Shown here: one piece after another, positions 1-9,082 of the stretch
Position numbering within the stretch: position 1 is the first letter of the stretch
Layout: every line of letters begins with the position of its first letter
Assembly (NCBI RefSeq): GCF_014269225.2
Contig: NZ_CP077097.1
Span: 3,421,001 to 3,485,000 of the forward strand
Origin: Pseudomonas anuradhapurensis
GTDB lineage: Bacteria > Pseudomonadota > Gammaproteobacteria > Pseudomonadales > Pseudomonadaceae
Direction of reading: 5' to 3'
Length of the DNA stretch: 64,000 bases
Program-made: the position numbers and the translations under genes
Notes under the pieces: generated by a model
Seen by the model: only the letters and a program-made list of their open reading frames with translations
The model's database searches: none
What the model was told of the DNA's origin: nothing

Positions 1-148
1 TGTCTGGGGCATGCCGGCATAACAGATGGACGCCGTCGGCGTCCCAGTGGCTTTGCAGGTGCAGGCCGCTGGGATGGGAGCAACCGCAGCCGTAGCAGGT
101 GCCGTCGGGTGCAGCCAGGGCCTGGAGGGAAAGGGGCTGGTCGTTCAT
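1..148 (-). CDS. PaaI-like thioesterase, N-terminal part (runs off window)
   Basis: The first 49 residues are visible; the rest lies beyond position 1. The start MNDQPLSLQAL is followed by CYGCGCSHPSGLHLQSHWD, the Cys-x-x-Cys-G...GL-x-L...W pattern seen at the N terminus of PaaI/hotdog-fold acyl-CoA thioesterases in Pseudomonas. The ATG at 146-148 has an AGGAAG ribosome site just upstream. It lies downstream of the permease on the same strand, separated by a short hairpin. Family inferred from the N-terminal pattern only; the catalytic part is not visible. Confidence 0.6.
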   Translation of the reverse strand, partial: MNDQPLSLQALAAPDGTCYGCGCSHPSGLHLQSHWDADGVHLLCRHAPD

Positions 149-168
149 ACGCTTCCTGTGCTTGTTGG

Positions 169-193
169 AATGGGGGCGGATAACGCCCCCATT
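169..193 (-). terminator. Hairpin between permease and thioesterase genes
   Basis: A perfect 10-bp stem (AATGGGGGCG / CGCCCCCATT) with a 5-base loop sits 13 bases past the permease stop and 21 bases before the thioesterase start. There is no good U-tract on the minus strand, so it may only attenuate transcription or act as a 3' end stabiliser. Confidence 0.45.
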
Positions 194-205
194 TAAGCAG
201 AAACA

Positions 206-1588
206 TCAGGCTGGCTGGGTGACTGCCTTGCCGCCTTTCTGGGTCAGCGACACCAGCAGGATGAACAGCGTCACACCTGCGGTCATCAGCGTCTCGTAGC
301 GGTAGGCATCGCTGAACAGCATGTAGCCCAGGACCATGACGATGGTGCCGATCACCAGCCAGGTCAGGCACGGGAACAGCCACATCTTCAGCTCCAGCTG
401 GCGCCCTTCGCGCTCGGCACGGGCACGCATGCGCAGTTGCGACACGGCAATCACCAGGTACACCAGCAAGGCGATGGCACCGGTGGTGGACAGCAGGAAG
501 CCGAACACCTTGCCGGGGAACACATAGTTGACCAGGCAACCGGCAAAACCGGCCAGGGTCGACAACAGCACCGCCACGGTCGGTACGCCGGCGCCCGAGA
601 TGCGCTTGGTCACGCTCAGCGCCTGGTCACGGGCACCCAGCGAATAGAGCATGCGCGACGCGGTGTACAGGCCCGAGTTCATGCAACTGGTCACCGCCAC
701 CAGCACCACCAGGTCGACCAGCAGCTTGGCACCGGGCACATTCAGCACTTCCAGCACGCGCTGGAACGACCCCACCGCTTTCAGCCCCGGGTCGTTCCAG
801 GCCACCAGCGACACCACCAGGAAGATCGACGCCAGGTAGAAGATGGCGATGCGATACACCACCAGGTTGGTGGCGCGGCGGATCTTGTCTTTCGGGTTGG
901 CGGTTTCGTCGGCGGCAATGGTCACGATCTCGGCGCCGAAGAACGAGAAGATGGTGATCAACACGCCGCCCAGCACCGTGCCGAAGCCGTTGGGCATGAA
1001 GCCGCCGTGGTCCCACAGCCGGCTGACCCCGGACACCTCGGCCAGCGGCCAGGCGCCGAACACCGCCAGGCTGCAGACCACGATGAAGGCGATGATCGCC
1101 ACCACCTTGACCAGGGCGAACCAGTACTCGAAGGCACCGAAGTTCTTCACGCTGATCAGGTTGGTAGCCGACAGCACCAGCATGATCAGGAAGGCGAACA
1201 GCCAGGACGGCACAGCGGGGAAGTAGGCATGCAGGATATCGGCGCCGGCAATCGCCTCGACCGGGATGATCAGCACCCAGAACCACCAGTACAGCCAACC
1301 GATGGTAAAGCCTGCCCAAGGGCCGATGGCCTCGGAGGCATAGGTGGAGAACGAACCGCTGTTGGGGTTGGCGATGGCCATTTCGCCCAGCATGCGCATG
1401 ACCAGCAGCACCAGCAGGCCGGTCATGGCGTAGGAAATGAGGATGGCCGGGCCAGCGGTGGCGATGGCGTTGGAAGAGCCGATGAACAGGCCGGCACCAA
1501 TGATGCCGGCGATGGAAATCATGGAAACCTGACGGGAAGTCAGGCCGTGCTGCAAGGAGCGCTGTTTGTTGTTGTGTAGCGAAGCCAT
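206..1588 (-). CDS. APC-family amino acid permease (GabP/AnsP-like)
   Basis: A 460-residue inner-membrane transporter with about 12 hydrophobic segments. The N terminus carries the amino acid/polyamine/organocation signature: GLTSRQVSMISIAGIIGAGLF, then a proline/glycine-rich first helix pair, and E/D-rich loop ADETANPKDKIRRAT, typical of proton-coupled amino acid permeases such as GabP. The ATG at 1586-1588 is preferred over a TTG two codons earlier because GAGGG lies 6 bases before it. It is divergent from a LysR regulator that is followed by an aminotransferase, suggesting an uptake and deamination module. The substrate (4-aminobutyrate, aminoadipate, lysine-derived or another amino acid) cannot be read from sequence. 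Confidence 0.88.
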   Translation of the reverse strand: MASLHNNKQRSLQHGLTSRQVSMISIAGIIGAGLFIGSSNAIATAGPAILISYAMTGLLVLLVMRMLGEMAIANPNSGSFSTYASEAIGPWAGFTIGWLYWWFWVLIIPVEAIAGADILHAYFPAVPSWLFAFLIMLVLSATNLISVKNFGAFEYWFALVKVVAIIAFIVVCSLAVFGAWPLAEVSGVSRLWDHGGFMPNGFGTVLGGVLITIFSFFGAEIVTIAADETANPKDKIRRATNLVVYRIAIFYLASIFLVVSLVAWNDPGLKAVGSFQRVLEVLNVPGAKLLVDLVVLVAVTSCMNSGLYTASRMLYSLGARDQALSVTKRISGAGVPTVAVLLSTLAGFAGCLVNYVFPGKVFGFLLSTTGAIALLVYLVIAVSQLRMRARAEREGRQLELKMWLFPCLTWLVIGTIVMVLGYMLFSDAYRYETLMTAGVTLFILLVSLTQKGGKAVTQPA

Positions 1589-1793
1589 GAACAACCCTCG
1601 AATGGCTCGGCCGCGGCAAAGCGGCGGAAGATTGAAGCAGAATTCTTGTCAATTTCTGATGTTGGTTATTGTTGTTTTGCAGACGCTGGAAAAAGCCACT
1701 GACCTCCTCTTCGCACAACCGGTTGTCATCGTTGATCGAGGTCAGTATTAATCTATAGGGCGGGGTCAACAAACGACCTTTTCGAAACACATA

Positions 1794-1808
1794 ATTCCGT
1801 TATGGAAT
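1794..1808. promoter_or_regulatory. Candidate LysR-type operator
   Basis: ATTCCGTTATGGAAT is a perfect 5-bp inverted repeat with a 5-base centre and contains the T-N11-A pattern of LysR binding sites. It lies in the 255-bp region between the divergent permease and LysR genes, 35 bp before the LysR start, where an autoregulatory site would be expected. Confidence 0.4.
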
Positions 1809-1843
1809 GAACTCCTTCCTTTTTTGCTCGGTATTTGCCCCTC

Positions 1844-2740
1844 ATGTCCAAACGCCTGATGCCTTCGACCACCGCCCTCCAGTGCTTCGAAGCGGCCGCG
1901 CGCCACCTCAGCTTCACCCGCGCAGCGCAGGAACTGCACCTGACCCAGAGCGCGGTGAGCAAGCAGGTGGCCCAGCTCGAGGACATGCTGGCGCACTCGC
2001 TGTTCCAGCGCATTCGCCGCCGCCTGCACCTGACCCCGGCCGGTGCGCTGTACCTCACCGAAGTGAACAAGATCCTCACCCAGATCGACATTTCCAGCCG
2101 TTACATCCTCAGCTACGGCGACGAGACCGAAGTGCTGCGCATCGCCACCCAGCCCACCTTCGGTGCGCGCTGGCTGGTGCCGCGGCTGAAGGGGTTTGGT
2201 GACCGCCACCCGCGCATTCACCTGGACATCCGCAACGAGCTGGAGCCATTCGACCTGGTCCAGGCCAAGGCCGACATCGCCTTCTTCTTCGGCCAGGGCA
2301 CCTGGCCCGGGGCAACCTGCATCGAGCTGTTCAGCGAAGAAGTGGTACCGGTGTGCAGCCCGCAGCTGCTGGCCAGCCACCGGTTCGACAGTGCCCAGGC
2401 ACTGACCGAACACCGCCTGCTGCAATGCGTGTCGCGCCCGGAGGCCTGGCACGAATGGTTCCTGGGGCTGGGCTTGCACAGCCAGAACAGCTACCACGGG
2501 CCGCGTTTCGACACGTTCTACCTGTGCATTCGCGCGGCCATCGCCGGCTGCGGCATCGCCTTGATCCCGCGCTACCTGGTGGCCGAAGAGCTGAGCGAGG
2601 GCAAGCTGGTGGTGGCCTGGGACCACCCGGTGGCGAGCAATGGCCGGCACTTCATCGCGCATGCCGAGCATGCGGCCGAAGTGCCCAAGATCCGGGCCTT
2701 TGTGCAGTGGATTCGCGAGCGGGTGGCTGAGGGGGATTGA
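1844..2740 (+). CDS. LysR-family transcriptional regulator (GcvA-like)
   Basis: A 298-residue regulator. Residues about 7-66 form the winged helix-turn-helix (LQCFEAAARHLSFTRAAQEL, then LTQSAVSKQVAQLED). The rest is a periplasmic-binding-protein-like effector domain with the GcvA-type opening RIATQPTFGARWLVPRLKGF. The ATG at 1844 is chosen over an in-frame TTG at 1835; neither has a strong ribosome site. It is divergent from the permease and co-oriented with the aminotransferase, with a REP pair between. Likely a local regulator of amino-acid use; the effector is unknown. Confidence 0.9.
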   Translation: MSKRLMPSTTALQCFEAAARHLSFTRAAQELHLTQSAVSKQVAQLEDMLAHSLFQRIRRRLHLTPAGALYLTEVNKILTQIDISSRYILSYGDETEVLRIATQPTFGARWLVPRLKGFGDRHPRIHLDIRNELEPFDLVQAKADIAFFFGQGTWPGATCIELFSEEVVPVCSPQLLASHRFDSAQALTEHRLLQCVSRPEAWHEWFLGLGLHSQNSYHGPRFDTFYLCIRAAIAGCGIALIPRYLVAEELSEGKLVVAWDHPVASNGRHFIAHAEHAAEVPKIRAFVQWIRERVAEGD

Positions 2741-2751
2741 GTTAACCTGTA

Positions 2752-2848
2752 CCGGCCTCTTCGCGGGCTCGCCCGCTCCCACAGGTACTGCACAGTATCC
2801 GAACCTGTGGTGATCCTGTGGGAGCGGGCAAGCCCGCGAAGAGGCCGG
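2752..2848. repeat. REP pair, family A (inverted)
   Basis: Two inverted copies of an approximately 35-base REP unit (CCGGCCTCTTCGCGGGC...GCCCGCTCCCACAGG) separated by about 28 bases. Each unit also folds on itself around GCGGGC/GCCCGC. It lies between the LysR and aminotransferase genes. Confidence 0.9.
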
Positions 2849-2975
2849 CACAGCCAACACAACTCAACGGCCAGATCAAGAATCCATGGAATGACCCCAA
2901 TCAAATAATTCGTTTGCGGAATAACCTGCCGACACGCTTGGATAGTAAGAAACTCGAACAAGGTCCCGCGTGCCC

Positions 2976-4226
2976 ATGAACCAGGAAAGTATCAGCCAGT
3001 CCATTGCCATCGTTCATCCGATCACACTTTCCCATGGCCGTAATGCCGAAGTCTGGGACACCGACGGCAACCGCTACATCGACTTCGTCGGCGGTATCGG
3101 TGTACTCAACCTGGGCCATTGCAACCCGGCGGTGGTCGAGGCGATCCAGGCCCAGGCCAGCCGCCTGACCCACTCTGCCTTCAACGCCGCCCCACACGGC
3201 CCGTACCTGGCGTTGATGGAGCAACTGAGCGAGTTCGTGCCGGTCAGCTATGCACTGGCCGGCATGCTCACCAACAGCGGCGCGGAAGCGGCGGAGAACG
3301 CCCTGAAAGTGGCCCGCGGTGCCACCGGCAAGCGCGCCGTCATCGCCTTCGATGGCGCCTTCCACGGCCGCACCCTGGCCACCCTGAACCTCAACGGCAA
3401 GGTTGCCCCGTACAAGCAACGGGTCGGTGAACTGCCCGGGCCGGTCTATCACCTGCCCTACCCCAGCGCCGACACCGGGGTTACCTGCGAACAGGCACTC
3501 AAGGCCATGGAGCGCCTGTTCAGCGTCGAACTGGCGGTGGAGGACGTGGCTGCGTTCATCCTCGAGCCGGTCCAGGGCGAAGGTGGCTTCCTCGCCCTTG
3601 ACCCGGCTTTCGCCCAGGCCCTGCGCCGCTTCTGCGACGAACACGGCATCCTGATCATCATCGACGAGATCCAGTCGGGCTTCGGCCGCACCGGCCAGCG
3701 CTTCGCCTTCCCCCGCCTGGGCATCGAGCCAGACCTGCTGTTGCTGGCCAAGAGCATTGCCGGTGGCATGCCGCTGGGCGCGGTGGTCGGGCGCAAGGAA
3801 TTGCTCGCGGCACTGCCCAAGGGCGGCCTGGGTGGCACCTATTCGGGCAACCCGATCGCCTGCGCGGCGGCCCTGGCCAGCCTGGCGCAGATGAGCGACG
3901 AGAACATCGCCACCTGGGGTGAGCGCCAGGAGCAGGCGATCGTGCGTCGTTTCGAGCGCTGGAAGGCCACGGGCCTGAGCCAGTTCATCGGGCGCCTGAC
4001 CGGTGTCGGCGCGATGCGCGGCATCGAGCTGGTGAATGCCGACGGCAGCCCGGCGCCAGCGCAACTGGCCAAGGTGCTGGAGGCAGCACGGGCCAGGGGC
4101 CTGCTGCTGATGCCCAGCGGCAAGGCCCGGCACATCATCCGCCTGCTGGCGCCGCTGACCATCGAAGCCGCGGTGCTCGAGGACGGCCTGGACATTCTCG
4201 AGCAGTGCCTGGCGGAGCTGGGCTGA
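2976..4226 (+). CDS. amaC: Class III PLP aminotransferase (2-aminoadipate/4-aminobutyrate type)
   Basis: A 416-residue fold-type I aminotransferase. Visible motifs are NSGAEAAENALK (100-111) for the PLP phosphate, LIIIDEIQSGFGRTG with Asp230 for the pyridine nitrogen, and LLAKSIAGGMPLG with the Schiff-base Lys259. The ATG at 2976 was chosen; a GTG two codons upstream has a slightly better-placed AAGG. The sequence closely resembles what I recall of the P. putida KT2440 protein (PP_4108) linked to D-lysine catabolism as a 2-aminoadipate aminotransferase (AmaC); older annotations call it 4-aminobutyrate transaminase. Substrate assignment is from recalled similarity, not tested here. Confidence 0.85.
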   Translation: MNQESISQSIAIVHPITLSHGRNAEVWDTDGNRYIDFVGGIGVLNLGHCNPAVVEAIQAQASRLTHSAFNAAPHGPYLALMEQLSEFVPVSYALAGMLTNSGAEAAENALKVARGATGKRAVIAFDGAFHGRTLATLNLNGKVAPYKQRVGELPGPVYHLPYPSADTGVTCEQALKAMERLFSVELAVEDVAAFILEPVQGEGGFLALDPAFAQALRRFCDEHGILIIIDEIQSGFGRTGQRFAFPRLGIEPDLLLLAKSIAGGMPLGAVVGRKELLAALPKGGLGGTYSGNPIACAAALASLAQMSDENIATWGERQEQAIVRRFERWKATGLSQFIGRLTGVGAMRGIELVNADGSPAPAQLAKVLEAARARGLLLMPSGKARHIIRLLAPLTIEAAVLEDGLDILEQCLAELG

Positions 4227-4229
4227 CGG

Positions 4230-4532
4230 TTACAGGCCGAGTTCCTGCGGCGTGAGCATGTCGGACTCGAAGGCAATCCAGCCGCCTTCGAGTTCGGCGT
4301 GGCCGTTGACGATCGGGCCGTAGTAGGTCAGGCCGTTTTCCAGGGTCACGCAGATGTGCGTGGCGGACTTTTCCGGGGCTGCGAGCGTACCGACGAAATG
4401 CACCTTCTTCAGGGTTTCGGTCACCGCTTCCAGGCCAACGCGCATGTTGGGGTTTTCCGAGGCCTCGGTGTCGCCGCCACGGTCTTCGGCGCTGATGGTG
4501 ATGGTGGCGATGTACGGGTACTTGGTGCTCAA
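4230..4532 (-). CDS. Conserved hypothetical protein, 100 aa
   Basis: A 100-residue soluble protein (MSTKYPYIATITISAEDRGG...) whose function I do not recognise. It is rich in beta-type residues and has an acidic C terminus. The only possible start is a TTG at 4530-4532: an in-frame TGA lies five codons upstream, and GAGGT sits 8 bases before the TTG. It is tail-to-tail with the aminotransferase, with 3 bases between stops. Confidence 0.7.
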   Translation of the reverse strand: MSTKYPYIATITISAEDRGGDTEASENPNMRVGLEAVTETLKKVHFVGTLAAPEKSATHICVTLENGLTYYGPIVNGHAELEGGWIAFESDMLTPQELGL

Positions 4533-4603
4533 GCGGGGTTACCTCAGTGGGTGTGTAGGCGTATGGGCGCGTAGAGTACGGCAGGTGGTCTCTATTGTCT
4601 CTA

Positions 4604-4702
4604 CTGGCCTCTTCGCGGGTAAACCCGCTCCCACAGGGACCGCACCTTGCCCAAGGCGTGCGCAGTACCTGTGGGAGCGGGTTTACCCGCGAAGAGGCCG
4701 GG
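4604..4702. repeat. REP pair, family A (inverted)
   Basis: Inverted copies of the family A unit (GGCCTCTTCGCGGGTAAACC and its complement) with the variant inner arm GGGTAAACCC, separated by about 29 bases. It lies in the gap between divergently oriented small genes. Confidence 0.9.
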
Positions 4703-4778
4703 CCTGCAAAAGGTGATCTGAAAGGCCCGATCTGTTAGGGTGCCCGCCGATGCAAGACACACCACGCGAGGATCCCGA

Positions 4779-5204
4779 GTGAGCGCCGAAGAACCCCTGA
4801 TCGCCGACCTGTTCGAAGTCGACAAACGCCTGTCCCTCAAGCCTGTGGTGGACTTCAACAGCTTCCTGCGCAATGCCTTCGGCGAAGGCCCGTGCCGCTG
4901 CCATCGCTGCGCCGAAGGTGGCGAGCAGAGCAGCTACAGCCACACCCACACCTTCACCTTCGACGGCCGCCCGTGGCACCGCCGCTTCGCCAGCACCGCC
5001 GCCAGCGACGTCGCCCAGGCCCTGAAAAAGGCCTGGCTGTCGTACACCAAGGCCGACCTCAACCTGGTCGGCAAGCTGGACCTGACCACCCTCAAGACCT
5101 TCACCGAAGCCGCCCTGCACACTCGCCTGCTGGCCCTGCTGCCGGCCAGCGGCCTGGCCCGCGAAGAAGATGGCCAATGGCTGCTGCTGGCCCAGGCTGA
5201 CTGA
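4779..5204 (+). CDS. Conserved hypothetical protein with Cys-x-Cys-x2-Cys cluster
   Basis: A 141-residue protein of unknown function. It starts at GTG 4779 (MSAEEPLIADLFEVDK) with GAGGA 6 bases upstream; an upstream ATG at 4750 lacks such a site. A cysteine cluster (Cys39, Cys41, Cys44, in CRCHRC) followed by His-rich SYSHTHTFTF could bind metal. The C-terminal half is helical. It is 73 bp upstream of fusA2 and co-oriented. Confidence 0.65.
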   Translation: MSAEEPLIADLFEVDKRLSLKPVVDFNSFLRNAFGEGPCRCHRCAEGGEQSSYSHTHTFTFDGRPWHRRFASTAASDVAQALKKAWLSYTKADLNLVGKLDLTTLKTFTEAALHTRLLALLPASGLAREEDGQWLLLAQAD

Positions 5205-5277
5205 CAGCCGGGCGGCACGGCAGGATTCTGCCGGTCTGCTAACGTGGTGGAATCCGCCCATTCGCAGGTAGTCCGCC

Positions 5278-7389
5278 ATGGCCCGCACAACGCCTATCGA
5301 GCTGTACCGCAATATCGGCATCGTCGCTCACGTGGATGCCGGCAAGACCACCACCACCGAGCGGATCCTGTTCTACACCGGGGTCAACCACAAGATGGGC
5401 GAGGTGCACGATGGCGCCGCGACCATGGACTGGATGGCCCAGGAACAGGAACGCGGCATCACCATCACCTCGGCGGCGACCACCGCGTTCTGGCAGGGCT
5501 CGACCAAGCAGTTCGCCCACAAGTACCGCTTCAACATCATCGACACCCCCGGCCACGTCGACTTCACCATCGAGGTGGAGCGCTCGCTGCGCGTACTGGA
5601 TGGCGCAGTGGTGGTATTCAGCGGTGCCGACGGCGTCGAGCCACAGTCCGAGACGGTGTGGCGCCAGGCCAACAAGTACCACGTGCCGCGCCTGGCCTAC
5701 ATCAACAAGATGGACCGCCAGGGCGCCGACTTCCTGCGCGTGGTCAAGCAGATCGACCAGCGCCTGGGCCACCACCCGGTGCCGATCCAGCTGGCCATCG
5801 GCAGCGAGGAAAACTTCCAGGGCCAGATCGACCTGGTAAAGATGAAAGCCATCTACTGGAACGACGCCGACCAGGGCACCAGTTATCGCGAAGAAGCCAT
5901 CCCCGCCGAACTGCAGGCGCTGGCCGATGAATGGCGGGCGCACATGGTCGAGGCGGCGGCCGAGGCCGATGACGAACTGCTCGGCAAGTTTCTCGAAGGC
6001 GAGGAGCTGAGCACCGAGGAGATCAAGGCCGGCCTGCGCAAGCGCACCCTGAACAACGAAATCGTACCGACCATCCTCGGCTCGTCGTTCAAGAACAAGG
6101 GCGTGCCACTGATGCTCGACGCCGTCATCGACTACCTGCCGGCGCCGTCGGAAATACCCGCCATCAAGGGCACCGACCCGGACAACGAAGAGAAACACCT
6201 GGAGCGCCACGCCGACGACAGCGAGCCGTTCTCGGCCCTGGCGTTCAAGATCGCCACCGACCCGTTCGTCGGCACCCTGACCTTCGCCCGGGTCTATTCC
6301 GGCGTGCTCAGCTCCGGCAACGCGGTGCTCAATTCGGTCAAGGGCAAGAAGGAACGCATCGGCCGCATGGTGCAGATGCACGCCAACCAGCGGGCGGAAA
6401 TCAAGGACGTGTGCGCCGGCGATATCGCCGCGCTGATCGGCATGAAGGACGTGACCACCGGCGATACCCTGTGCGACATGGACAAGCCGATCATCCTTGA
6501 GCGCATGGACTTCCCCGACCCGGTGATTTCCGTGGCCGTGGAACCGAAGACCAAGGCCGACCAGGAGAAAATGGGCATCGCCCTGGGCAAGCTGGCCCAG
6601 GAAGACCCGTCATTCCGCGTGCGCACCGACGAAGAGACCGGCCAGACCATCATCTCGGGCATGGGTGAGCTGCACCTGGACATCATCGTCGACCGCATGC
6701 GCCGCGAGTTCAATGTCGAGGCCAATATCGGCAAGCCGCAGGTGGCCTACCGCGAAAAAATACGCAACACCTGCGAGATCGAGGGTCGCTTCGTCCGCCA
6801 GTCTGGCGGCCGTGGCCAGTACGGCCATTGCTGGATCCGCTTCGCCCCCGGCGACGAGGGCAAGGAAGGCCTGGAGTTCATCAACGAGATCGTCGGTGGC
6901 GTGGTTCCGCGCGAGTACATCCCGGCGATCCAGAAGGGTATCGAAGAGCAGATGAAGAACGGCGTGCTCGCTGGCTACCCGCTGATCAATCTGAAGGCTG
7001 CGGTGTACGACGGCTCGTATCACGACGTCGACTCCAACGAAATGGCCTACAAGATCGCTGCCTCGATGGCCACCAAGCAACTGTCGCAGAAAGGCGGCGC
7101 GGTGTTGCTTGAGCCGGTGATGAAAGTCGAGGTGGTAACGCCGGAGGAATACCAGGGTGACATCCTCGGTGACCTCAGCCGGCGCCGCGGGATGATCCAG
7201 GACGGTGATGAAACGCCGGCTGGCAAGGTAATCCGTGCCGAGGTGCCGCTGGGCGAAATGTTCGGCTACGCCACCTCGATGCGCTCGATGACCCAGGGCC
7301 GGGCGAGCTTCTCGATGGAGTTCACCCGCTATGCCGAGGCGCCGGCAAGCATTGCCGATGCCATCGTGAAGAAAAACCGCGGGGAATAA
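5278..7389 (+). CDS. fusA2: Elongation factor G, second copy type
   Basis: A 703-residue translational GTPase of full EF-G length. G1 AHVDAGKT is at 17-24, the switch I/G2 region near [10 protein letters not shown] (59-68), G3 DTPGHVD at 89-95 and G4 NKMD at 143-146. Domains II to V follow, including the domain IV segment [10 protein letters not shown] and the C-terminal [20 protein letters not shown] drives ribosome translocation and, with RRF, recycling. It stands alone here, not in the str operon beside tuf and rps genes, so it is most likely the extra EF-G copy that Pseudomonas carries. Confidence 0.93.
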   Translation: MARTTPIELYRNIGIVAHVDAGKTTTTERILFYTGVNHKMGEVHDGAATMDWMAQEQERGITITSAATTAFWQGSTKQFAHKYRFNIIDTPGHVDFTIEVERSLRVLDGAVVVFSGADGVEPQSETVWRQANKYHVPRLAYINKMDRQGADFLRVVKQIDQRLGHHPVPIQLAIGSEENFQGQIDLVKMKAIYWNDADQGTSYREEAIPAELQALADEWRAHMVEAAAEADDELLGKFLEGEELSTEEIKAGLRKRTLNNEIVPTILGSSFKNKGVPLMLDAVIDYLPAPSEIPAIKGTDPDNEEKHLERHADDSEPFSALAFKIATDPFVGTLTFARVYSGVLSSGNAVLNSVKGKKERIGRMVQMHANQRAEIKDVCAGDIAALIGMKDVTTGDTLCDMDKPIILERMDFPDPVISVAVEPKTKADQEKMGIALGKLAQEDPSFRVRTDEETGQTIISGMGELHLDIIVDRMRREFNVEANIGKPQVAYREKIRNTCEIEGRFVRQSGGRGQYGHCWIRFAPGDEGKEGLEFINEIVGGVVPREYIPAIQKGIEEQMKNGVLAGYPLINLKAAVYDGSYHDVDSNEMAYKIAASMATKQLSQKGGAVLLEPVMKVEVVTPEEYQGDILGDLSRRRGMIQDGDETPAGKVIRAEVPLGEMFGYATSMRSMTQGRASFSMEFTRYAEAPASIADAIVKKNRGE

Positions 7390-7403
7390 GTCCTTCTCTT
7401 GGA

Positions 7404-7539
7404 CCGGCCTCTTCGCGGGCATGCCCGCTCCCACAAGGGTGAGGTGCACCCCTGATGTTGGACAAAAATCCAACCTCAGGGGCGCAGTCCAAGGGTTATG
7501 CAATCCCTGTGGGAGCGGGCGCGCCCGCGAAGAGGCCAG
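7404..7539. repeat. REP pair, family A, with inner palindrome
   Basis: Two inverted family A units (left about 7404-7438, right about 7504-7539) enclose a further imperfect palindrome, CCCCTGATGTTGGA / TCCAACCTCAGGGG around a CAAAAA loop (about 7449-7482). It lies between convergent fusA2 and the SulP gene, so transcripts from both sides run into it. Confidence 0.85.
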
Positions 7540-7557
7540 CCCAGGCAACAGCCCTTC

Positions 7558-9000
7558 TCACTGCTGCTCCCCCGCCCGCTTCAACAGCTTCTTGCAGCGC
7601 TCCGACAAATGCACCACACGCAGATGCTTGCCCGCCTTGGCATAGCGCTCGCGCAAGGTCTGCAAAGCCGCAATTGCCGAATAGTCGACAAAGCTCAGAT
7701 GCTGGCAGTCCAGCGTGACTCGGGCCGGGTCGTTGGCGCTGTCGAACTGTTCGAGGAACGCGGTGGTCGAGGCAAAGAACAGCGTGCCATGCAGCCGGTA
7801 ATGCTTGCCCCCCTCGCCGTCTTCGTGGCTGTCGGCATACAGCTCCCGCGCATGCTGCCAGGCAAAGTTCAACGCTGCGATGATGATGCCGAACAGCACC
7901 GCCACCGCCAGGTCGGTGAACACCGTGACCACGGTAACCGCAATAATCGCCAGCACATCGTTCAGCGGCACCTTGTGCAGCACCCGCAGGGACGCCCAGG
8001 CAAAGGTCTGCTGCGCCACCACGAACATCACCCCGACCAGCGCTGCCAGCGGAATGCGTTCGATCAGCGGGGCCAGGAACAGCACGAACAGCAGCACCAT
8101 ACCCCCGGCCACCACCCCCGACAGCCGGCCACGGCCATTGGAGCTGAGGTTGATCACCGTCTGGCCGATCATCGCGCAACCGCCCATGCCGCCGCACAGG
8201 CCGGAAACCATGTTGGCCGCACCAAGGGCCACGCACTCACGGTCCGGAAAGCCTCGGCTTTCGGTGATTTCATCGGTCAGGTTGAGAGTAAGCAGGGTTT
8301 CCAGCAGACCGACCATGGCCATCAGCACCGCATAGGGCGCCACGATCTTCAAGGTTTCCAGGTTCCACGGCACGTCCGGCAGGGCCAGCTGCGGCAGGCC
8401 ACCGGCAATCTGCGCCATGTCGCCCAGGGTGCGGGTAGGCAGGCCGAGCAGGTACACCAGCAAGCCGACGCCAAGGATCGCCACCAGCGCCGGCGGCACC
8501 GTGCGGGTCACCTTCGGCAACACGTAGACCACCAGCATGGTCAGGGCCACCAGCCCGACCATCAGGTACAGCGGCGTGCCACTGAGCCACTGCCCGCCTT
8601 GCTTGAAGTGCTCCAGCTGGGCCAGGGCGATGACGATCGCCAGGCCATTGACGAAGCCGAGCATCACCGGATACGGCACAAGGCGCACCAGCTTGCCCAG
8701 GCGCAGCAGGCCAAACAGGATCATCACCGCACCGCCCAGCTGTACCGTCGCCAGCAGGTACTGCACACCGTGTTGCACCACCAGGGCGACGATCACCACC
8801 GCCATCGAGCCGGCCGCCCCAGAAATCATCCCTGGCCGGCCGCCGAACAGCGCCGTCAGGGTGCAGATGATGAACGCCCCGTACAGGCCCATCAGCGGGT
8901 TGAGATGAGCCACCAGGGCGAACGCGATGCATTCGGGCACCAAGGCGAACGAAGTGGTCAGGCCGGCGAGCAGGTCGGCGCGGAGTCGGGCGGGTTTCAT
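7558..9000 (-). CDS. SulP-family anion transporter with STAS domain
   Basis: A 480-residue inner-membrane protein. Residues about 8-380 hold the 10-14 hydrophobic segments of the SulP fold, including GLYGAFIICTLTALFGGRPG and the conserved GLLETLLTLNLTDEITESRG. A C-terminal STAS domain follows (about 395-475, with VTLDCQHLSFVDYSAIAALQ). The family carries sulfate, bicarbonate or dicarboxylates; substrate not assigned. It is convergent with fusA2 and 82 bp downstream of the protease gene on the same strand. Confidence 0.9.
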   Translation of the reverse strand: MKPARLRADLLAGLTTSFALVPECIAFALVAHLNPLMGLYGAFIICTLTALFGGRPGMISGAAGSMAVVIVALVVQHGVQYLLATVQLGGAVMILFGLLRLGKLVRLVPYPVMLGFVNGLAIVIALAQLEHFKQGGQWLSGTPLYLMVGLVALTMLVVYVLPKVTRTVPPALVAILGVGLLVYLLGLPTRTLGDMAQIAGGLPQLALPDVPWNLETLKIVAPYAVLMAMVGLLETLLTLNLTDEITESRGFPDRECVALGAANMVSGLCGGMGGCAMIGQTVINLSSNGRGRLSGVVAGGMVLLFVLFLAPLIERIPLAALVGVMFVVAQQTFAWASLRVLHKVPLNDVLAIIAVTVVTVFTDLAVAVLFGIIIAALNFAWQHARELYADSHEDGEGGKHYRLHGTLFFASTTAFLEQFDSANDPARVTLDCQHLSFVDYSAIAALQTLRERYAKAGKHLRVVHLSERCKKLLKRAGEQQ

Positions 9001-9082
9001 GGGGATCCTGTGGTGCAGTCCGGGGCGGACGGGAAAAACGAGGGGCGCGATGTTACGGAATTTGTCTGCCAGCAGCCACCGT

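Noticed and set aside
4230..4532. The 100-aa gene as a shadow of the aminotransferase
   Set aside because: It does not overlap the aminotransferase, has a good ribosome site with a TTG start, and its composition is protein-like, so it was kept as a gene.
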